The notes under the pieces were generated by a model, which saw only the letters and a program-made list of their open reading frames with translations, was not told the DNA's origin and searched no databases. Both the position numbers and the translations under genes were made by a program. A stretch of DNA of 25,563 nucleotides from Oscillospiraceae bacterium (GTDB lineage Bacteria > Bacillota > Clostridia > Oscillospirales > Oscillospiraceae), in the NCBI GenBank assembly GCA_020025425.1, contig JAHHSD010000026.1, forward strand, positions 1 through 25,563, written 5' to 3'. Of the stretch, positions 7,642 through 15,317 are shown piece by piece (position 1 is the stretch's first letter; every line of letters starts with the position of its first letter).

Positions 7642-9369
7642 ATGTCTTACCGTGATACTTATGAGCGCTGGCTGAACAGCCCCGCCCTCACCCAGGCGGA
7701 GAAGGACGAGCTTCTGGCCATCAAGGACGACGACAAGGAGATCGAATCCCGCTTCTTCGATCAGCTGGCCTTCGGTACCGCCGGCCTGCGGGGCACCATG
7801 GGTGTGGGCCTGTACCGCATGAATATCCATGTGATCCGCCACGCCACCCAGGCCTTTGCCCAGGTCATCCTGGCAGAGGGGCAGGAGGCCATGGACCGGG
7901 GAATCGCCGTCTGCTACGACTGCCGCAACAACTCCCAGCTCTTTGCCCGGGAGGCCGCCTGCGTCATGGCCGCCAACGGCGTGAATGTCCGCCTGTTTGA
8001 CGCCCTGCGCCCCACCCCTGAGCTGTCCTTTGCCATCCGGGAGTACGGCTGCATCGCCGGCATCAATGTTACCGCCAGCCACAACCCCAAGGAGTACAAC
8101 GGCTACAAGGTCTACTGGGAGGACGGCGCCCAGCTGCCCCCCGTCCATGCCGACGAGGTGGCCCGGATGATGAAGGAGCTGGACGTGTTCGACTGCGTCA
8201 AGACCATGGACTATGACCAGGCTGTGAAGGCGGGCAGGATCACCCTCATGGGCCAGGAGACCGACGAGAAGTTCCTGGCCAATGTGATGGGGCAGGTCAA
8301 CGACAAGGCTGCCGTGGAGAAGGTGGCCGACACCTTCAAGATGGTCTACACCCCCTTCCACGGCACCGGCTACAAGCTGATCCCCGAGGCCCTGAAGCGC
8401 CTGGGCATGAAGCATGTGATCTGCGTCCCTGAGCAGATGGTGATTGACGGAAACTTCCCCACCGTGGTCTCCCCCAACCCGGAGAACCCCGAGGGCTTCT
8501 ATCTGGCGGTGGACATCGCCAAGAAGGAGGGCGCCGATTTCATCCTGGGCTCCGACCCCGACGCCGACCGGGTTGGCATCATGGTCAACACCGGAGACGG
8601 CGAGTTCAAGGTCATCTCGGGCAACCAGACCGGCGTGCTGCTGCTGGACTACCTGATCGGCGCCATGAAGCGCACGGGCAGACTGCCTGAGAAGCCCGTG
8701 GCCCTCAAGACCATCGTCACCACCGAGATGGCCCGCAAGGTGGCCCAGGTCAACGGCCTTCAGTGCTACGACACCTTCACCGGCTTTAAGTTCCTGGCCG
8801 AGAAGAAGGACAAGCTGGAGAACAGCGGCGAGGGCAAGGTCATCATGTCTTATGAGGAGTCCTATGGCTACATGCTGGGCGACTACGTCCGGGACAAGGA
8901 CGCTGTCACCGCCGCCCTGGCCCTGACCGAGATGGCGGCCTGGTACGCCGGCCAGGGGATGACCCTGTACGACGCTCTGATGGCCCTGTATGAGAAGTAC
9001 GGCTATTATGGGGAAAAGACCCTCAACCTGGTGATGCCCGGCCTGGACGGCCTGAAAAAGATGGCCAAGCTCATGGCCGACCTGCGGGAGCAGCCCCCGG
9101 TGAACATTGCCGGTGTGGCCGTGAAGGAGCAGAAGGACTACAAGGACGGCAGCGTGGTGGATGTGGCCACCGGCGGCAGGTCTCAGATGGAGCTGTCCGG
9201 CTCCAACGTGCTGCGCTACGAGATGACCGATGGCACCAGCCTCATTGTCCGTCCCTCCGGCACCGAGCCCAAGGTCAAGGTCTACATCCTGGCCAACGGC
9301 CAGACCAAGGCCGAGTGCGACGAGAAGGTGTCCAAATACGCCGCCTGGGCGGAGAGCCTCCAGAAGTAA
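7642..9369 (+). CDS. pgcA: Alpha-phosphoglucomutase / phosphomannomutase (PgcA type)
   Basis: This alpha-D-phosphohexomutase interconverts glucose 1-phosphate and glucose 6-phosphate, supplying UDP-glucose and glycogen or wall polymers. All four family signatures are present: the early FGTAGLRG, the phosphoserine loop TASHNP (residues 144-149, Ser146), the Mg2+ loop DPDADR (305-310), and the phosphate-binding PSGTEPK (538-544). The 575 residues match the Gram-positive PgcA/PGM2-like group rather than the shorter GlmM (about 450). GGAGG lies 8 bases before the ATG. It is monocistronic between two terminators; a TATGAT at 7579-7584 is the only -10-like element and lacks a good -35. Confidence 0.94.
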   Translation: MSYRDTYERWLNSPALTQAEKDELLAIKDDDKEIESRFFDQLAFGTAGLRGTMGVGLYRMNIHVIRHATQAFAQVILAEGQEAMDRGIAVCYDCRNNSQLFAREAACVMAANGVNVRLFDALRPTPELSFAIREYGCIAGINVTASHNPKEYNGYKVYWEDGAQLPPVHADEVARMMKELDVFDCVKTMDYDQAVKAGRITLMGQETDEKFLANVMGQVNDKAAVEKVADTFKMVYTPFHGTGYKLIPEALKRLGMKHVICVPEQMVIDGNFPTVVSPNPENPEGFYLAVDIAKKEGADFILGSDPDADRVGIMVNTGDGEFKVISGNQTGVLLLDYLIGAMKRTGRLPEKPVALKTIVTTEMARKVAQVNGLQCYDTFTGFKFLAEKKDKLENSGEGKVIMSYEESYGYMLGDYVRDKDAVTAALALTEMAAWYAGQGMTLYDALMALYEKYGYYGEKTLNLVMPGLDGLKKMAKLMADLREQPPVNIAGVAVKEQKDYKDGSVVDVATGGRSQMELSGSNVLRYEMTDGTSLIVRPSGTEPKVKVYILANGQTKAECDEKVSKYAAWAESLQK

Positions 9370-9404
9370 GGCTGCTCCGGGCCCTAACTTACAGAACAGC
9401 ATAA

Positions 9405-9436
9405 AAAGCGCCCCGTCCAATCGGACGGGGCGCTTT
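9405..9436. terminator. Bidirectional terminator between pgcA and the lipoprotein gene
   Basis: AAAGCGCCCCGTCC (9405-9418) pairs perfectly with GGACGGGGCGCTTT (9423-9436) around a 4-base loop. The A-run on the left gives the better U-tract to leftward transcripts, so it serves the lipoprotein gene at least as well as pgcA. Confidence 0.85.
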
Positions 9437-9452
9437 GCATGTTTCTGAACAA

Positions 9453-10292
9453 TCAGGCAGCGGGCTGAGCCTCAGCGGGAATCTCGAACTCCTCGACAGC
9501 GTCGAAGTTGGAGTAGTCAACGGTGATCATGGCCTTGGAGATCTCCAGGCCCAGCTGGCTCACAGTGCCGCCGGCGGCGGAGGCGATGTTCTCCATCATC
9601 TTGGTCATGAACTCGCCCATGTCTACCTGGAAGCGGACAGGATAGCCGCTGGCAGGATCGACCCACACAGAGACCTTCAGGTCAGCCAGGTCCTTCATAG
9701 CAGCCAGGGCGGACTCGTCGGCCATGCCCTGGAGGGAATCCAGCATGTTGGTGCTCTTGAGCACCTCGGTGATGTCGTCGCCGCTGATCACGCCGTCATA
9801 GCGGTCAGCCTGGACCTCGCCGATCTTCTCAGAGCCGTTGGCCTTGAAGTTCTTGGCGTTCTTGGCATACAGATCGGTGCTGGCCTGGGGATCGAACTGA
9901 GCGGCCTGCTCGGCGGGCAGGGGCTGGGAGATCCACTGGGAGCCATTGTTGACATAGGTGGTGTAGGTGTCGCCGTCCTGCTCCAGATACATCTCGATCT
10001 CGGGGATGCTGCCCATGTTGGCGGAGCCGCTGGTGGTCATCTTGACGTGGGCCTTCATAGGATCGTTGAACAGGGACATGTCCATATTGATGTTCATATC
10101 CATGGAGTTGCCGGCAACGGTCATGCCGATCTCAGTGGACATCTTGGCGTCAACGCTCTTGACAGTGTTGATCTTCTCAACGGCGTTGTTGATTACCTCG
10201 TCGGGGGCGGGACCCTTCTCACCGCAGGCGGCCAGAGAGAGGGTCATGGCGGCGGCCATAGCCAGAGTGCCAATTCGTTTCATTAAATTCAT
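9453..10292 (-). CDS. Secreted lipoprotein, function unknown
   Basis: The protein starts MNLMKRIGTLAMAAAMTLSL and carries the lipobox LAAC with Cys23, so it should be lipid-anchored on the outer face of the membrane. The mature part (about 257 residues) has no cysteine-rich or enzymatic motif; it is rich in Met, Asp and Asn with beta-strand-like repeats of the kind MSTEIGMTV, MDMNINMDMSL, MYLEQDGDTYTTYV. This resembles Firmicute lipoproteins of the DUF6612 / LolA-like type (recognition by style, not by search). AGGAGG lies 7-8 bases before the ATG at 10292; the in-frame ATG at 10310 precedes that site and is rejected. A consensus promoter with a 26-bp palindrome at the start point suggests tight regulation. 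Confidence 0.85.
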   Translation of the reverse strand: MNLMKRIGTLAMAAAMTLSLAACGEKGPAPDEVINNAVEKINTVKSVDAKMSTEIGMTVAGNSMDMNINMDMSLFNDPMKAHVKMTTSGSANMGSIPEIEMYLEQDGDTYTTYVNNGSQWISQPLPAEQAAQFDPQASTDLYAKNAKNFKANGSEKIGEVQADRYDGVISGDDITEVLKSTNMLDSLQGMADESALAAMKDLADLKVSVWVDPASGYPVRFQVDMGEFMTKMMENIASAAGGTVSQLGLEISKAMITVDYSNFDAVEEFEIPAEAQPAA

Positions 10293-10312
10293 ACAAAATC
10301 CTCCTAACATAT

Positions 10313-10338
10313 AAAAGTATGGTTACAACCATACTTTT
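10313..10338. promoter_or_regulatory. Near-perfect 26-bp palindrome at the lipoprotein gene start point
   Basis: AAAAGTATGGTT (10313-10324) and AACCATACTTTT (10327-10338) are exact reverse complements, separated by AC. The palindrome begins about 5 bases downstream of the leftward -10 element, so it covers the expected start point and early leader. It could be a dimeric repressor operator or an RNA hairpin at the 5' end of the mRNA; the 2-base centre favours a DNA operator. Confidence 0.7.
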
Positions 10339-10342
10339 ACAT

Positions 10343-10372
10343 ATTATGACATGAAAGGAATGCAGGTGTCAA
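10343..10372 (-). promoter_or_regulatory. Promoter of the lipoprotein gene
   Basis: On the reverse strand TTGACA (10372-10367) and CATAAT (10348-10343) are spaced by 18 bases. The leader to the ATG would be about 45 bases and contains the palindrome. Confidence 0.75.
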
Positions 10373-10415
10373 GAGTGAAAAATTAAGATTTTATAAAGGC
10401 ATGTAAAAAAGTGGG

Positions 10416-10452
10416 GGAAAAAGGTGGTATCCGTATGATACGGATACCACCT
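10416..10452 (-). terminator. Intrinsic terminator of pta
   Basis: AGGTGGTATCCG (10422-10433) and CGGATACCACCT (10441-10452) form a 12-bp stem that can be lengthened inward. Read leftward, it is followed by TTTTTCCCCC, a U-tract suited to the pta transcript. Confidence 0.75.
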
Positions 10453-10469
10453 GAGAGAAATGAGAAAAA

Positions 10470-11444
10470 TCAGTCGGCCAGAGCAGCGGTGATGATGGCC
10501 ATGGAGTAGACCTCCTGAGCGTTGCAGCCGCGGCTCAGGTCGTTGATGGGGGCGTTCAGACCCAGCAGGATGGGGCCGTAGGCGTCGAAGCCGCCCAGAC
10601 GCTGAGCGATCTTATAGCCGATGTTGCCGGCGTTGATGTCAGGGAACACGAAGGTGTTGGCGTAGCCGGCCACCTCGGAGTTGGGGCACTTGGTCTTGGC
10701 CACGTTGGGGGAGACGGCGGCGTCGAACTGCATCTCGCCCTCCACGGGGACGGACAGCACGCCCTTGGCCTTGGCGGCGGCGTTGCGCATCTTGTCCACG
10801 TCCTCGCCCTTGCCGGAACCGAAGGTGGAGTAGCTCAGGAAGGCGACCTTGGGGTCCACGCCGAAGATCTTGGCGCACTCCACGGTCTCGGAGGCGATCT
10901 CAACCAGCTCGTCCTCGGTGGGCTTGATGTTGATGGCGCAGTCGGCCATAGCCAGGACCTCGTTCTCACCGGTAGCGGAGGGACGGACCAGGATGAAGCA
11001 GGAGGACACGATGGAGTTGCCGGGCTTGGTCTTGACCAGCTGCAGAGCGGGGCGGACGGTGTCGGCGGTGGAGTAGGTAGCGCCGCCCAGCAGGGCGTCA
11101 GCCTCACCCATGGCCACCAGCATGGTGCCGAAGTAGTTGCCCTTCTTCAGCATGGCGCGGCACTCATCGGCAGTCATCTTGCCCTTGCGCAACTCCACCA
11201 TGCGCTCCACCATGGCGTCCATCTTCTCGTAGGTGGCGGGATTGATGATGACAGCGCCGCGGATGTTGTAGCCGATGTCCTCGGCCACAGCCTGGATCTC
11301 ATTCGCATCACCGATGAGGATGGGGGTCAGGAAGGTACCGGACAGCAGACGGGCGGAAGCCTCCAGAATACGGGGGTCGTTACCCTCGGTGAACACGATC
11401 TTGCGGGGATGAGCTTTCAAAATTTCGATGAGTTTCTTAAACAT
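10470..11444 (-). CDS. pta: Phosphate acetyltransferase
   Basis: Pta converts acetyl-CoA and phosphate to acetyl phosphate and CoA, the first step of ATP-yielding acetate formation when paired with acetate kinase. The 324 residues match the short single-domain Pta. Family features are the start ARKIVFTEG-like KIVFTEGNDPRILEA, the DALLGGATYSTADTVRPAL block, FLSYSTFGSGKG and the C-terminal VFPDINAGNIGYKIAQRLG followed by GPILLGLNAPINDLSRGC. GGAGG is 9 bases before the ATG. No ackA lies next to it, so the kinase must be elsewhere. It has its own promoter and terminator. A phosphate butyryltransferase is the main alternative but the C-terminal motif favours Pta. Confidence 0.95.
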   Translation of the reverse strand: MFKKLIEILKAHPRKIVFTEGNDPRILEASARLLSGTFLTPILIGDANEIQAVAEDIGYNIRGAVIINPATYEKMDAMVERMVELRKGKMTADECRAMLKKGNYFGTMLVAMGEADALLGGATYSTADTVRPALQLVKTKPGNSIVSSCFILVRPSATGENEVLAMADCAINIKPTEDELVEIASETVECAKIFGVDPKVAFLSYSTFGSGKGEDVDKMRNAAAKAKGVLSVPVEGEMQFDAAVSPNVAKTKCPNSEVAGYANTFVFPDINAGNIGYKIAQRLGGFDAYGPILLGLNAPINDLSRGCNAQEVYSMAIITAALAD

Positions 11445-11500
11445 GGGATGATTCCTCCAAAAATTTTTTGCGGTGCTCTATGACCGCAATACTTAATACA

Positions 11501-11529
11501 ATGGTAGCATTATCATAAATAAATTGCAA
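11501..11529 (-). promoter_or_regulatory. Promoter of pta
   Basis: On the reverse strand TTGCAA (11529-11524) and TACCAT (11506-11501) are spaced by 17 bases. A 6-bp inverted repeat (TGCGGT at 11469-11474, ACCGCA at 11483-11488) lies in the leader. Confidence 0.6.
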
Positions 11530-11770
11530 GTGTATTCGGTGCGTTTAGAGATAAAATTCCACCAATTATATGGATAAAAAGGGCCTGCTTAGGGGTTAAA
11601 ATGAAAAAAAGAGAAAAAGAGGGGATTTTCTCTTTACCTGATGTATTCCATCGGGTATACTATACAAGTCGTATTGATAAAATAGAGAAAGTCCGGGCTG
11701 GAGCGGCAGAGAAAACGCCGGGTTCCGATGCCCGGCACAGACATGGTGATATTGCAAACGAGGTGAGAAT
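11530..11770. other. Divergent intergenic region between pta and the XRE regulator
   Basis: No gene is seen here. It holds the pta promoter flank, an A/T-rich hairpin (AAAGAGAAAA 11608-11617, TTTTCTCTTT 11626-11635), the regulator's promoter, and a GC-rich leader of about 105 bases. In that leader CCGGGC (11693-11698) can pair with GCCCGG (11730-11735), or GCCGGG (11717-11722) with CCCGGC (11731-11736); the two pairings exclude each other. Confidence 0.5.
11633..11665 (+). promoter_or_regulatory. Promoter with overlapping palindrome, XRE regulator
   Basis: TTTACC (11633-11638) and TATACT (11656-11661) are spaced by 17 bases. The -10 lies inside the 11-bp palindrome GTATA-C-TATAC (11655-11665), a plausible site for autoregulation by the downstream regulator. 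Confidence 0.55.
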
Positions 11771-12466
11771 TTGAACGCAGAATTTTCGCGGACCCTCTCT
11801 CTGCTGCGGCAGGAGAAGGGGGTCAGCCAGCGTACAGCGGCCACGGCCCTGGGCATCTCCCAGGCCCTGCTGTCCCACTATGAAAACGGAATCCGCGAGC
11901 CCGGCCTGTCCTTTGTGGTCCGGGCCTGCGATTATTATGGCGTATCCGCCGATTACCTGCTGGGCCGGACCATGACCCGGGACGGCACCACCATCGGCAC
12001 GGAGGAGCTCTACGACCTGAGCGACGAGAAGGACAACTCCATGCGGGGCGGAGTACTGGCCCTGCTGTCCAAAAAGCTGCTGGTCAACTCAGTGGGCGTC
12101 CTCTTTGACCTGCTGGCCAAGACCGGCAACCGCAACGCGGTCCGGGCGGCCTCCAATTATCTCAGTGCCGCCGTGTATCAGGTGTTCCGCCGGCTGTACC
12201 AGGCGGCCCCGGACAGCAACCCCGATTTCTTCTCCGTCCCCCAGAGCCAGTTTGACGCCGGCCTGACTGAGGCGGATATGAAATACAGTGAGGTGGAGCT
12301 GGTGGGCGTACTGACCACCCATGTGAAGGCCAAGGGCCGGCTCCCGGATATGAGCCACGACGCCCTGGCCCGGGACTATCCGGTCCTGTACCAGTCCCTC
12401 CTCCAGCTGGTCCATACCACCGGGGAGCGGATCAACCATAGTTTTTCCCAGCGCCCGGAAAAATAA
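11771..12466 (+). CDS. XRE-family transcriptional regulator with C-terminal helical domain
   Basis: Residues about 5-62 form a Cro/CI-type helix-turn-helix (LRQEKGVSQRTAATALGI, then SQALLSHYENGIREP) ending in the typical DYYGVSADYLLGRT. The remaining 165 residues are mostly helical, with no recognised ligand-binding domain, and may serve dimerisation or sensing. The start is a TTG at 11771 with GAGGTGAG just upstream; no ATG or GTG suits, since the HTH begins at once. The gene lies 44 bases before the Mrp ATPase and is probably co-transcribed with it. Base composition is like the housekeeping genes, so it looks native. Its target is unknown; a palindrome in its own promoter suggests autoregulation. 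Confidence 0.88.
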   Translation: MNAEFSRTLSLLRQEKGVSQRTAATALGISQALLSHYENGIREPGLSFVVRACDYYGVSADYLLGRTMTRDGTTIGTEELYDLSDEKDNSMRGGVLALLSKKLLVNSVGVLFDLLAKTGNRNAVRAASNYLSAAVYQVFRRLYQAAPDSNPDFFSVPQSQFDAGLTEADMKYSEVELVGVLTTHVKAKGRLPDMSHDALARDYPVLYQSLLQLVHTTGERINHSFSQRPEK

Positions 12467-12510
12467 CCTCCGGGTGAGTTCAGCAAAAACGAAAAGGAGA
12501 GTTTAGATCA

Positions 12511-13323
12511 ATGGCTGAAAATTGTACCCATGACTGTTCCTCCTGCAGCCAGAGCTGCGGTGAACGGGACATGCACACCCCCATCAACGCCCAGTCCCAC
12601 GTGAAGAAAGTGATCGCAGTGGTCAGCGGCAAGGGCGGCGTAGGCAAGAGCACCGTGACCTCCTCCCTGGCCGTGGCCATGGCCCGCCGGGGCAAGAAGG
12701 TGGCCATCCTGGACGCCGACATTACCGGCCCCTCCATCCCCACCGCCTTCGGCGTCCACGAGCGCGCCACCGGTACCGATGAGGGCATCAATCCCGCTGT
12801 TACCCCCGGCGGCATCAAGCTGATGTCCCTGAACCTGCTCACCGAGAACGAGACCGACCCCGTCATCTGGCGCGGCCCCGTGCTGGCCGGCGTGGTGACC
12901 CAGTTCTGGACCGACGTGGTCTGGGGCGACGTGGACTACATGTTTGTGGATATGCCGCCCGGAACCGGCGATGTGCCCCTGACTGTGTTCCAGTCCCTGC
13001 CCGTGGACGGCATTGTGGTGGTCACCTCTCCCCAGGATCTGGTGTCCATGATTGTGGCCAAGGCCGTGAACATGGCCCACATGATGAACATTCCCGTCCT
13101 GGGCGTGGTGGAGAATTACAGCTACTTCCAGTGTCCTGACTGCGGCAAGAAGCACGCCATCTTCGGCGAGAGCCACATCGAGAAGGTGGCGGAGGACCTG
13201 AACCTGACCGTTCTGGCCCAGCTGCCCATGGACCCCGCCCTGGCGGCCGCCTTCGACAGCGGCAAGCTGGAGCAGTTCGACCGCAACCCCATGGAGCAGG
13301 TGGCCGAGAAGCTGGATAAGTAA
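12511..13323 (+). CDS. Mrp/NBP35-type P-loop ATPase, Fe-S cluster carrier
   Basis: This family binds and transfers 4Fe-4S clusters to apo-proteins in the cytoplasm. The deviant Walker A motif GKGGVGKS is near residues 36-43, DADITGPS follows, and the switch motif VDMPPGTGDVP is clear. The C-terminal half has the conserved CPDC pair (CxxC) that holds the bridging cluster. The N-terminus is a short cysteine cluster (Cys5, 9, 12, 16) as in NBP35-like and many anaerobe Mrp proteins, in place of the DUF59 domain seen in larger Mrp proteins. AAGGAGA lies 10 bases before the ATG. The 270 residues fit. It shares a unit with the upstream XRE regulator. Confidence 0.93.
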   Translation: MAENCTHDCSSCSQSCGERDMHTPINAQSHVKKVIAVVSGKGGVGKSTVTSSLAVAMARRGKKVAILDADITGPSIPTAFGVHERATGTDEGINPAVTPGGIKLMSLNLLTENETDPVIWRGPVLAGVVTQFWTDVVWGDVDYMFVDMPPGTGDVPLTVFQSLPVDGIVVVTSPQDLVSMIVAKAVNMAHMMNIPVLGVVENYSYFQCPDCGKKHAIFGESHIEKVAEDLNLTVLAQLPMDPALAAAFDSGKLEQFDRNPMEQVAEKLDK

Positions 13324-13346
13324 AAGGTCGGCACAGTTGGAATAAA

Positions 13347-13380
13347 AAAATACCCGTTGGATGATTCCAACGGGTATTTT
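13347..13380. terminator. Bidirectional terminator after the Mrp gene
   Basis: AAAATACCCGTTGGA (13347-13361) and TCCAACGGGTATTTT (13366-13380) form a perfect 15-bp stem with a 4-base loop, A-run before and T-run after. It can end transcripts from both sides, including the convergent response-regulator unit. Confidence 0.88.
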
Positions 13381-13448
13381 TATTTGTCCAGAATACGATT
13401 TGAAAAGGATTTTCCCGGAGCTTGACTGTTTTACAGGGAGACGGTCCG

Positions 13449-14159
13449 TTAGTCCTCGCCCTCCGCCATGCGGTAGCCCACGCCCACCTCGGTGAAAATA
13501 TACTGGGGCTTGGCGGGGTTCTTCTCCAGCTTCCGGCGGATCTTGGCCATGTTGGCCCGCAGATTCTGGGTGCCGCTCCCGGCCTGGGCGCCCCAGATCT
13601 CCCGGATCAGAAAGTCGTAGGTCAGCACCTTGCCCCCGTGCTGGGCCAGCAGGGAGACGATCTTGTACTCGCTCTGGGTCAGGTGGATGTCCTCACCGTC
13701 CACCTGGACCAGGTAGCGGTCAAAGTCGATGGTCAGTCCGCCCTTGCGGTAGAGCCCGGTGCAGCTCAGTGCAGGCACCGACTGGCTGCGGGCATGGCGC
13801 ATGGCGGTGCGGATGCGTGCCAGCAGCTCGCCGCCGCCGAAGGGCTTGGTGATATAGTCATCCGCCCCCAGGTCCAGCGCCTCGATCTTGTCCCGCTCCC
13901 GGGTGCGGGCGGACACCACCACCACCGGCACCTGGCTCTGCGCCCGGACCCGGCGCAGAACATCCAGACCGTCCATGTCGGGCAGACCCAGGTCCAGAAG
14001 GATCAGATCGGGGTAGTAGGCCTCCAGCATCTCGCAGGCCTCCTTGCCCGTATAGGCTTTGATCACATCGTATCCGTTTGCGGTAAGCACAGTGCTGATC
14101 AGATAGCTGATGCTCTTTTCATCCTCAATTGCCAATATCTTATCTTTGATGAGTGCCAT
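13449..14159 (-). CDS. OmpR/PhoB-family response regulator, KdpE-like
   Basis: The 236-residue protein has a receiver domain (about 1-120) with acidic pocket Glu12-Asp13, phospho-acceptor Asp56 in LILLDLGLPDMDG, and the conserved Lys in ITKPF, then a winged-helix DNA-binding domain (LTQSEYKIVSLLAQHGGKVLT, ending YIFTEVGVGYRM). The wording is closest to KdpE. The reading frame is open for 49 codons further upstream, but that part is antisense-like; GGAGGAGG lies just before the ATG at 14159. It overlaps the sensor kinase gene by 20 bases, so the pair is coupled. No kdpFABC potassium pump genes are in the window, so the KdpE role is not shown. Confidence 0.92.
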   Translation of the reverse strand: MALIKDKILAIEDEKSISYLISTVLTANGYDVIKAYTGKEACEMLEAYYPDLILLDLGLPDMDGLDVLRRVRAQSQVPVVVVSARTRERDKIEALDLGADDYITKPFGGGELLARIRTAMRHARSQSVPALSCTGLYRKGGLTIDFDRYLVQVDGEDIHLTQSEYKIVSLLAQHGGKVLTYDFLIREIWGAQAGSGTQNLRANMAKIRRKLEKNPAKPQYIFTEVGVGYRMAEGED

Positions 14160-15225
14160 GCTGTTCCTCCTCCATGGGAAGTGTAAAATAGGCCTCTGCG
14201 CCGCCCTCTGGCAGGTTCCGGATGCCAAATTCGCCCTGGTGGGCCCGGATGATATCCCGGCATACCATGACGCCGATCCCCATATTCTGCTTCTGATCGC
14301 CGGCATTTGTATCCGTCATATTCATAAAGGCGGTTCCCAGGTCCTTCAGCCGGTCCTCCGGAATTCCCTGTCCGTTGTTGTCAACGGTGAAGCGGGCGTA
14401 CTGCCGGTCACAGGTCACCGTCACCCGGATCTCACTGGCCTGTCCGTGGACTGCCGCGTTTTCCATCAGGTTATAGAGCACCTGCTCGATCAGCATGCCG
14501 TCCATGGGAATTTCGATCCAGGTGTCCGGGACCTCCACGTCCACCGAGACACTGGGGTAATGCTTCTCAAACTTCTCCAAAACCTCGCCGACAATCTCCT
14601 CGGGCACCTCCGGCCGTTTGGTCAGCTGGCAGGAGGCTCCGCCCACCCGGGTCACGGACAGCAGATTCTCCACCATGCTGATCATCCACTCAGCCTCATC
14701 TCTCATATTGACCAGCAGGTTGTAGACCTCATCCTGCGTCAAATGATTGCTGGTATCCAGAATGGCGTCGGTACAGCCGATAATGGAGGTCAGGGGCGTG
14801 CGCAGATCGTGGCCCATGGACCGCATCAAATTGGCCCGCAGACGCTCCCGTTCCGCTTCAATTTGAATCTGCTCCTGCTTTTTGATGTGTGAGGTCATGG
14901 TGCTGGTGACCATTGCCACACAGAGCATCACCACAAAGGTCATGGTGTAGCTGGGGTCCTGAAGCTCAAACTGGTAGTATGGGGACATGAAAATATAATT
15001 TGTAAGGACAGCGGCAACCAGGGCGGACACTGTACCGTAAAAGTATCCGTTGGTAAAGCGGGAGACAAAGAGCACGCCCAGGACCATGATGAGGGAGGCA
15101 TGGTTCTCGTCTGCTCCGATGGGCTGCAGCAGGAGGCTGATGTCCACAGTGGACACCATGAGAACGATGCTGCACACCCCGTCCTGCCACCTGCGGGGAA
15201 AGAGTGCCGCCAGTTTCTTTTTCAC
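14140..15225 (-). CDS. Sensor histidine kinase, KdpD-like but lacking the KdpD N-terminus
   Basis: The 361-residue protein has a DUF4118-type membrane part (hydrophobic segments within about 17-110, probably four), a linker helix, the H-box SMGHDLRTPLTS with phospho-acceptor His139, the N-box NLMENAAVHG, G1 DNNGQGIPED and G2 MGIGVMVC. Full KdpD is about 900 residues and starts with a KdpD/USP cytoplasmic sensor module; that is absent here. The GTG at 15225 is chosen: GGGGGT precedes it by about 5-6 bases, the protein then begins VKKKLAALFPRR, and the promoter lies just upstream; the earlier in-frame ATG at 15357 would fall inside the terminator of the amidase gene. The signal sensed is unknown. 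Confidence 0.88.
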   Translation of the reverse strand: MKKKLAALFPRRWQDGVCSIVLMVSTVDISLLLQPIGADENHASLIMVLGVLFVSRFTNGYFYGTVSALVAAVLTNYIFMSPYYQFELQDPSYTMTFVVMLCVAMVTSTMTSHIKKQEQIQIEAERERLRANLMRSMGHDLRTPLTSIIGCTDAILDTSNHLTQDEVYNLLVNMRDEAEWMISMVENLLSVTRVGGASCQLTKRPEVPEEIVGEVLEKFEKHYPSVSVDVEVPDTWIEIPMDGMLIEQVLYNLMENAAVHGQASEIRVTVTCDRQYARFTVDNNGQGIPEDRLKDLGTAFMNMTDTNAGDQKQNMGIGVMVCRDIIRAHQGEFGIRNLPEGGAEAYFTLPMEEEQHGTHQR

Positions 15226-15256
15226 CTGGATACCCCCATTCCGCTGATCGTGTTCA

Positions 15257-15285
15257 AGTTTAACATGTCTCCCGGCATCTTTCAA
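15257..15285 (-). promoter_or_regulatory. Promoter of the KdpDE-like pair
   Basis: On the reverse strand TTGAAA (15285-15280) and TAAACT (15262-15257) are spaced by 17 bases, about 32 bases before the GTG start. It lies just downstream of the preceding unit's terminator. Confidence 0.65.
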
Positions 15286-15317
15286 CCACCGCCCAGCCGG
15301 AATCTCGTCTGAAGCGG

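Noticed and set aside
11688..11740. RNase P RNA, because of the AAAGTCCGGGCT-like segment
   Set aside because: The stretch is far too short (about 100 bases), and the matching downstream conserved segment of RNase P RNA is absent.
14160..14306. N-terminal extension of the response regulator to 14306
   Set aside because: The added 49 residues overlap the conserved ATP-binding part of the kinase gene, while a strong ribosome site lies just before the ATG at 14159.
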